From: PVC group bacterium
GTDB lineage: Bacteria > Verrucomicrobiota > Kiritimatiellia > UBA8416 > PXDI01
Direction: 5' to 3'
DNA: 28,542 bases
NCBI GenBank assembly: GCA_003565095.1
Contig: PXDI01000305.1
Span: 1 to 28,542 of the forward strand
Shown here: in pieces, positions 24,005-28,542 of the stretch
Position numbering within the stretch: the stretch's first letter is position 1
How the letters are laid out: each line of letters begins with the position of its first letter
Made by a program: the position numbers and the translations under genes
The notes under the pieces: model-generated
The model's input: the letters and a program-made list of their open reading frames with translations, nothing else
Told to the model about the DNA's origin: nothing
Database searches by the model: none

Positions 24005-25060
24005 TCACATTTCGTTCTGCATGTGATGCATGAGGGCGGCTCGGGCATCATCCGCCGCTGGCAGTTCATTACAGAAAACTATGTCTATTCCCGTATCCTC
24101 TTTCAGCGGTGACAGCAGATTGTATAAAAGCGGACTGGCAACCCGGATCTGACGAGGCATAAAACTGTTTTTATGAAGCACGGAAATCAGCCTGCCGGGC
24201 ATCTCACCCCACATTGTGCGCAGACCTTCCTGTGCCGTCAGCACTTCAGCACCGAGAATGCAACCGTTTCCAGTCTCGACCGCCAGCAAAAGATAAGTAA
24301 GCGCCGGACGCTCGCCAGGACTTTTCTGTATCCCGCCCGGTGCTATGAAGAAATCGGCTTCAAGCGCCCGGATGTTACGCGGAAGAGTTTGCAATTCCTT
24401 GAATTGCTCGACATCAACTAAGAAATTCAGCTCAAACGATTCCGGCTCAGCGAGTACTTCATAACTGTTCTCCCATATGACGCCGTCACCTTCAGACCGA
24501 GATGTCCGTACAAGGTATTCATTAGCATTATCCGTACGCAAAACATCCGGGTTGTCTTCTATCAGCATCGCCATCGTCAGTGCCTGCCGCAACGCGACAG
24601 TCAGCTTTTCAACTTCACCCTTCTCCAGAAACCATGGATAGAATCCGGGGCGGTAACTTCTGAAAAGCGGCCATTGGTTTGCTCCGCGAAACTTCAACCC
24701 CAATCGTTTTATTATGCTCCTGTCCGCGGCCTCCAGAGCATCGCGGTCTTCAAACGAAGCCATTAGTTGCGGAATTTCAAGCAATAACTCAGCACCGCAA
24801 TGCCCCGGTTCCTGAGATTGAAGATCGTTGAACATGTGCAATGCTTCATTACCAAGATAAACCGATACCGCAAAATGCTGTCCGATTCCGCCCATGACAC
24901 TGACGTATCCGATATCATTTGTACCAGGAAAGCGTACCCCGAAAACATCAGTTTCATTCATCCATTTCCATGGTGCAAGCTTCTTGATCTGTTCGGCAAC
25001 TTCGTAAAGCGACCGCCACGCCGGCAGGTCTATAGCGTTTGTATGTTTCAATGACGACAT
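24005..25060 (-). CDS. Uncharacterised protein, DUF7309/DUF6930-like
   Basis: A 351-residue soluble protein without a signal peptide. The N-terminal half has a pattern I recall from a conserved family of unknown function: LPAWRSLYEVAEQIKKLAPW, then DVFGVRFPGTNDIGYVSVMG and AVSVYLGNEALHMFNDL. The C-terminal half (from about 210) contains ALTYLLLAVETGNGCILGAE and RQIRVASPLLYNLLSPL, matching a second domain seen with it. The DUF numbers are from memory and unverified. Ribosome-binding site AGGTGG precedes the ATG. It forms an operon with the downstream SEC-C/TPR gene, a pairing I believe recurs in other genomes but cannot check here. It is divergent from cysH. Confidence 0.6.
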   Translation of the reverse strand: MSSLKHTNAIDLPAWRSLYEVAEQIKKLAPWKWMNETDVFGVRFPGTNDIGYVSVMGGIGQHFAVSVYLGNEALHMFNDLQSQEPGHCGAELLLEIPQLMASFEDRDALEAADRSIIKRLGLKFRGANQWPLFRSYRPGFYPWFLEKGEVEKLTVALRQALTMAMLIEDNPDVLRTDNANEYLVRTSRSEGDGVIWENSYEVLAEPESFELNFLVDVEQFKELQTLPRNIRALEADFFIAPGGIQKSPGERPALTYLLLAVETGNGCILGAEVLTAQEGLRTMWGEMPGRLISVLHKNSFMPRQIRVASPLLYNLLSPLKEDTGIDIVFCNELPAADDARAALMHHMQNEM

Positions 25061-25186
25061 AATCCACCTATAGTTAAATGATTAAGAGTAGAGAATTACA
25101 CCGTGCGGCGGCTTATGTCAAGTTGACGCAAATGACGGGCAGCTTTTCGTTATAGCAAAGACCCCCGTGATTGGTAAATAAATTAT

Positions 25187-25241
25187 TTGACCCAGGAACG
25201 CTAAACATGCTATACATTACTATGTTGATAATGTATGTAGC
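25187..25241 (+). promoter_or_regulatory. cysH operon promoter with overlapping inverted repeat
   Basis: TTGACC (25187-25192), an 18-base spacer and TATACA (25211-25216) form a good sigma70-type promoter. Overlapping the -10 and start region, ATACATTA (25212-25219) and TAATGTAT (25229-25236) are perfect 8-bp arms with a 9-base spacer, extended by outer GCTA/TAGC. The position suggests a repressor operator responding to sulfur supply; the regulator is unknown. Confidence 0.6.
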
Positions 25242-25268
25242 TTTTGAGGTTGGACGGACGCAGAAAAT

Positions 25269-25976
25269 ATGAACGAAGATTATACAGATTTCGGGTACAG
25301 CGGGGACGGCACAGCGGAAGATCTGGTGCGCTGGGGACTTGACAATTTTCACCCGCGCATCGCTTTAGCCTGCAGTTTCCAGACAACGGTTCTGGTTGAT
25401 ATGGTGATGAAAGTCCGCAAAGACGCCCGTATCATTGCGGTCGATACCGGTCGTCTGCCGGAAGAGACCTATGAATGCGCCCGGGATATCGAGCGGCGCT
25501 ACGCAACCCAGATTGAATGGTACCATCCACAGGCCGCCCCCCTGGAGGACCTCACCCGCACCAAGGGCCAGTTTTCCTTTCGCGAAAGTGTTGAGAACCG
25601 CCGCGAGTGCTGCTTTATCCGCAAAATTGAACCGCTCAACCGGGCGTTGACCACCGTTGACGCGTGGTTTTCCGGCATCCGCCGCGAACAAAGCGCCCAC
25701 CGCTCGGGCAGTGGAAAAATCGAACGCGACAGCGGCCATGGCGGAATTGTCAAAATCAATCCAATCGCGGACTGGACATGGGATCAGGTGCTGGAGTATG
25801 TTAAAAAACATAAATTACCGTACAACCGGCTGCTGGATAAAGGATACGCATCCATCGGCTGCGCCTGCTGCACACGCCCGGTCGAAGAAGGCGCGCCGGC
25901 ACGCACCGGCCGCTGGTGGTGGGAAGATGAAGAACACAAGGAATGCGGGATCCATGTAAGGAACTGGAACATTTAA
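25269..25976 (+). CDS. cysH: Assimilatory APS/PAPS reductase
   Basis: A 235-residue thiol-dependent reductase making sulfite from adenylyl sulfate. It has the two Cys pairs that bind a [4Fe-4S] cluster in the APS-reducing type: Cys114-Cys115 (RRECCFIRK) and Cys198/Cys201 (SIGCACCTRP). The catalytic Cys226 is in the C-terminal KECGIH, and the nucleotide-binding SFQTT loop is at 36-40. ARTGRWWWED before the catalytic tail is also typical. The cluster Cys favour APS over PAPS as substrate. The ATG at 25269 has only a weak GGAC upstream. It is the first gene of cysH-metY-carrier-E1 and supplies sulfite for reduction to sulfide; no sulfite reductase is in the window. Confidence 0.93.
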   Translation: MNEDYTDFGYSGDGTAEDLVRWGLDNFHPRIALACSFQTTVLVDMVMKVRKDARIIAVDTGRLPEETYECARDIERRYATQIEWYHPQAAPLEDLTRTKGQFSFRESVENRRECCFIRKIEPLNRALTTVDAWFSGIRREQSAHRSGSGKIERDSGHGGIVKINPIADWTWDQVLEYVKKHKLPYNRLLDKGYASIGCACCTRPVEEGAPARTGRWWWEDEEHKECGIHVRNWNI

Positions 25977-25983
25977 TATTAAT

Positions 25984-27237
25984 ATGCATGTAAACAAACA
26001 ACAACATCGTGCAACCCGTCTGCTGCACTGCACGCACGACGCGGCGGATTACGACGGTGCCGTCGGCATGCCGATTGTTACGTCAACCGCCTACGAACAG
26101 GCCACGGCCGAGGAGCTGGAAGCTGTGTTTACAGGCCGAGCCCCGGGATATGTTTATGCGCGAATCGGAAATCCAACAGTAACAGCGTTTGAGTGGCAGG
26201 CCACGGTGCTGGAAGACGGACTGGGCGCACTGGCTTGCGCATCCGGCATGAGCGCGGTCAGCGCCACCCTGATCCTGCTGGCCGGTGGAGAAGGCGAAAT
26301 TATCGCCTCCCCCGCTATTTTCGGCGGAACCCGTTACCTGCTCACCCGCACATTGCCGCCATTAGGCATTCACACCCATTGGGTTGATATGCAGGATTAC
26401 GCCGCAGTTGAAAAAGCCATAACCCCCGCCACCCGCGCCATTTTTACTGAAACCATCGGCAATCCGGCAATGACCGTGGCCGATCTTGACCGGCTGGCGG
26501 AAATTGCCGGCCGCTATGGCGTCGCGCTGATCGCCGACAACACCGCCACACCCTATATCTGTCGGCCGAAAGATCACGGAGCGCATATCATTATTCATTC
26601 GGCATCAAAATTTATCAGCGGCCACGGCAATGCGATCGGCGGGTTGATTGTCGATAGCGGTACTTTTGACTGGTCACCCCCGCGTTACGCCCATATGCGT
26701 GAATGGGTTGAAAAGTTCCGGCATTTCGCATTTCTGGCGGCACTGCGTTCACAGGTGCAGCGCGATCTTGGCGGCTGCCTTTCGCCATTCAATGCCGCAC
26801 TGCTGATCAGCGGCATGGAATCCCTGCCGGTGCGCATGGAGCGCTGCTGCACCAACGCCGCGCAACTGGCAGCATGGCTGAATGAACGCTCCGACGTAGC
26901 GGAAGTCAACTACCCGGGATTGCCCGCGCATCCGGATTACGCCATTGCCGGAAAAATGACCGACGGAAAATACGGAGCACTGCTGGCCTTGCGGCTTGGT
27001 ACACGTGCACGCTGCTTTAAGTTTATCAATGCACTGAAAATCTTCCGCAATGTGGCGAACCTGGGAGATGCCCGTTCACTTGTCGTACATCCGGCATCGA
27101 CGATCGCCCGCGAACTTGATAAAGAAAGCATGCTCAGTTCAGGCATTTATGACGATTTGCTGCGGATATCGGTCGGCCTTGAAAATGTCGACGACTTAAT
27201 CGCCGACTGTTCAGGGGCGCTGGATGCCGCGGAATGA
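25984..27237 (+). CDS. metY: MetY-type O-acetylhomoserine sulfhydrylase
   Basis: A 417-residue gamma-family PLP enzyme (Cys/Met metabolism). The PLP lysine is Lys209 in HSASKFISGHGNAIGG, an arrangement characteristic of O-acetylhomoserine sulfhydrylases. YVYARIGNPT at 57-66 gives the Tyr/Arg that bind PLP phosphate of the neighbouring subunit, and Asp185 (IADNT) contacts the pyridine ring. The free enzyme replaces the acetyl group of O-acetylhomoserine by sulfide. In Wolinella a MetY instead accepts sulfur from a protein thiocarboxylate, and this operon's carrier and E1 point to that route. It starts 7 bases after the cysH stop with no clear ribosome-binding site, so coupling is likely. Confidence 0.9.
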   Translation: MHVNKQQHRATRLLHCTHDAADYDGAVGMPIVTSTAYEQATAEELEAVFTGRAPGYVYARIGNPTVTAFEWQATVLEDGLGALACASGMSAVSATLILLAGGEGEIIASPAIFGGTRYLLTRTLPPLGIHTHWVDMQDYAAVEKAITPATRAIFTETIGNPAMTVADLDRLAEIAGRYGVALIADNTATPYICRPKDHGAHIIIHSASKFISGHGNAIGGLIVDSGTFDWSPPRYAHMREWVEKFRHFAFLAALRSQVQRDLGGCLSPFNAALLISGMESLPVRMERCCTNAAQLAAWLNERSDVAEVNYPGLPAHPDYAIAGKMTDGKYGALLALRLGTRARCFKFINALKIFRNVANLGDARSLVVHPASTIARELDKESMLSSGIYDDLLRISVGLENVDDLIADCSGALDAAE

Positions 27238-27261
27238 ACAGAAAAACAAGGAGAACACACA

Positions 27262-27480
27262 ATGAAGATAGTAATCAACGGAGAGAGCACTGAGATTGCC
27301 GAACCGCTGCCGGTTACCGATCTGCTGTCAGTCCAGAACGTCAAAATGCCCGATATGGTTTCGGTCGAACTCAACGGCAATATTCTCAGCCGCAAGGAAT
27401 TCGACACAACCATTATCAATGAAGGCGATAAAGTGGAGTTTTTATACTTCATGGGCGGCGGAACCGCCGGGAGAGCATAA
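27262..27480 (+). CDS. ThiS-like sulfur carrier with a C-terminal extension (HcyS-like)
   Basis: A 72-residue ubiquitin-like carrier: beta-grasp start MKIVINGESTEI, middle VELNGNILSRKEF, then NEGDKVEFLYFMGGG. Unlike ThiS at 11646-11846, which stops at Gly-Gly-Gly, this one continues Thr-Ala-Gly-Arg-Ala. A carrier must expose a terminal Gly-Gly to be adenylated, so a peptidase would have to trim it, as HcyD does for HcyS in Wolinella and QbsD for QbsE in Pseudomonas. No such peptidase is in the window. The extension codons also hold GGGAGA, the likely ribosome-binding site for the next gene. AAGGAG precedes its own start. By context it delivers sulfur to MetY for homocysteine synthesis. Confidence 0.8.
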   Translation: MKIVINGESTEIAEPLPVTDLLSVQNVKMPDMVSVELNGNILSRKEFDTTIINEGDKVEFLYFMGGGTAGRA

Positions 27481-27481
27481 G

Positions 27482-28282
27482 ATGCCTTTGACAGAATCGC
27501 AGATTGAACGCTACTCGCGTCACATCATTCTTTCGGAAGTCGGCGGTGCCGGGCAGGAGAAAATCCTGTCAGGCCGGGTGCTGCTGGTCGGCGCCGGCGG
27601 TCTGGGCTGCCCCGCCGGACTCTATCTGGCCGCGGCCGGGGTCGGAACGCTGGGCATTATGGATGGCGATGAGGTTGACCTGAGCAACCTGCAACGCCAG
27701 ATCGCCCACACCACGCCCGATATCGGCAAACCCAAGGTCGATTCGATCGCCGCCAAATTGCGCGCAATCAATCCGGATGTAAACGTCATTACCATGCGCG
27801 AAAGACTGACCGCCGCCAATGCTCTGCAAATTATGCAGAATTATGATTTCGTGATCGACGGCACCGATAATTTCGCGTCAAAGTTTCTGGTGGCTGATGC
27901 CTGCCATTTTGCGGGTAAACCCTACTCGCATGCCGGCATCCTGCGCTTCAACGGACAGCTTATGACAGTGCTGCCGGGAAAAAGCGCCTGCTACCGCTGC
28001 GTTTTTAATGCCCCGCCGCCGCCCGGCGCAGTACCCTCCTGCTCCCAGGCCGGCGTGATCGGCGTGATGGCCGGAATCATTGGCACCCTGCAAGCGGCGG
28101 AAGCCATCAAGTTTCTGCTCGGTAAAGGCGAACTGCTGACAGACCGCTTGCTGGTGCATGACGGTCTGCGCGGCGACTTCCGTAAAGTGAAACTGGCCCG
28201 CAATCCGCAGTGCCCGCTTTGTGGCGAAAACCCGGATATAACCGAATTGCACGATGAAGCACCACCGGTATGTGCGTTGTGA
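27482..28282 (+). CDS. ThiF/MoeB/HesA-family E1-like adenylyltransferase
   Basis: A 266-residue protein that adenylates the C-terminal glycine of sulfur carriers. The ATG at 27482 is one base after the carrier stop; a longer frame upstream is an overlap artefact. Motifs: VGAGGLGCP (ATP loop, about 36-44), DGDEVDLSNLQRQ (about 61-73), a metal-site Cys pair YRCVF (about 170-174 with CYRC) and CPLCG near the C-terminus, and PSCSQAGVIG (about 185-194) with the conserved Cys. There is no C-terminal rhodanese domain, so sulfur must come from sulfide or another donor, as in HcyF. It is the only E1-like gene in the window and could also serve ThiS, whose operon lacks thiF. It is last in the operon. 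Confidence 0.88.
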   Translation: MPLTESQIERYSRHIILSEVGGAGQEKILSGRVLLVGAGGLGCPAGLYLAAAGVGTLGIMDGDEVDLSNLQRQIAHTTPDIGKPKVDSIAAKLRAINPDVNVITMRERLTAANALQIMQNYDFVIDGTDNFASKFLVADACHFAGKPYSHAGILRFNGQLMTVLPGKSACYRCVFNAPPPPGAVPSCSQAGVIGVMAGIIGTLQAAEAIKFLLGKGELLTDRLLVHDGLRGDFRKVKLARNPQCPLCGENPDITELHDEAPPVCAL

Positions 28283-28336
28283 CAAGGTGACAAGGTAGCA
28301 AGGTAGCAAGGTGGCAAGGTGGCAAGGTGGCAAGGT
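28281..28336. repeat. Tandem 8-bp repeat (7 units)
   Basis: Seven units of (G/A)(A/G)CAAGGT run directly from within the stop codon of the E1 gene, with drift GA, AG, GG in the first two bases. A degenerate eighth unit follows. It is non-coding and resembles replication-slippage tracts seen elsewhere in the window. Confidence 0.95.
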
Positions 28337-28362
28337 GGCTTGTTTATAGTAGTTCTCAAAAT

Positions 28363-28394
28363 CTTTGTCGCGAGCTTTGTCGCGAGCTTTGTCG
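28363..28394. repeat. Tandem 12-bp repeat (2.7 units)
   Basis: CTTTGTCGCGAG occurs at 28363-28374 and 28375-28386, followed by a partial CTTTGTCG. The rest of the sequence to the window end (28395-28542) is purine-rich and contains no supported gene or clear terminator. Confidence 0.9.
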
Positions 28395-28542
28395 AAATGA
28401 AGCGGAAGGGAGACTGAAGACCGGGAATGCGCGATGCGGGGGACGGGATACGGGATCGTGAAATTAGAAAGTAGAACGTGGAGAGAGGGGGAGATTAGGG
28501 TGAAAGAATAGGGCGAAAGATTATGGGGAGACACTAACCCCT

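Noticed and set aside
27296..27481. Longer start for the E1-like gene
   Set aside because: The extra 62 codons overlap the carrier gene in another frame; the ATG at 27482 has GGGAGA upstream and matches the family N-terminus.
28281..28394. CRISPR array
   Set aside because: Units are contiguous 8- and 12-bp tandem repeats without spacers, and no cas gene is present.
27878..28534. 218-residue minus-strand frame over the E1 3' end and repeats
   Set aside because: It is antisense to a clear gene and its N-terminal part translates the 8-bp tandem repeat (periodic Pro-Cys-His-Leu-type peptide).

Overview
The window looks like chromosomal DNA of a Gram-negative bacterium, most plausibly from the PVC superphylum (Kiritimatiellota/Verrucomicrobiota-like). 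This is an inference from a PEP-CTERM-type exported protein, a cluster of secreted beta-rich proteins, a DegT aminotransferase and Gfo/Idh oxidoreductase of the kind common there, an outer-membrane TolC lipoprotein, and many low-complexity intergenic repeats. No rRNA, tRNA, CRISPR array, transposase or phage gene was seen.

Layout. 1-3400: a structured interspersed repeat, then a three-gene minus-strand operon of exported proteins (the last PEP-CTERM) with a possible leaderless promoter. 3391-6489: a 132-bp tandem duplication that copied the 3' end of a short ComEC-like gene, followed by an M16 zinc peptidase. 6490-9346: an inverted-repeat element, a DegT/DnrJ aminotransferase and a Gfo/Idh/MocA dehydrogenase. 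9347-12644: a second copy of the interspersed repeat, then thiamin thiazole genes thiS-thiG-thiH (minus) diverging from thiE (plus). 12653-20472: a five-gene copper/heavy-metal operon on the minus strand, csoR - YHS-like periplasmic protein - tolC - cusB - cusA, with a CsoR-type operator overlapping its promoter. 20639-21085: a lone lipoprotein with an FMN-binding-like signature. 21134-22150: a zinc-dependent dehydrogenase. 22367-25060: an uncharacterised pair, a DUF protein plus a SEC-C/TPR protein. 25187-28282: a plus-strand sulfur assimilation operon, cysH - metY - ThiS-like carrier - ThiF/MoeB-like E1. 28281-28542: short tandem repeats.

How the genes work together. The last operon matches the logic of protein-thiocarboxylate homocysteine synthesis known from Wolinella succinogenes (HcyS/HcyF/HcyD/MetY/Sir). 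CysH would feed sulfite, the E1 would activate a small carrier, and MetY would transfer its sulfur to O-acetylhomoserine. The carrier has five residues after its Gly-Gly-Gly, so a processing peptidase is predicted but is not in the window. The thi operon lacks thiF, and the E1 of the sulfur operon is the only one present, so it may serve both carriers. In the metal operon a YHS-like Cys-rich domain occurs twice, as a free periplasmic protein and as the C-terminal domain of CusB.

The most unusual non-coding signal is the repeat at 52-266 and 9463-9644. It has palindromic ends in inverted orientation and a conserved internal stem, with one compensatory base change between the copies.
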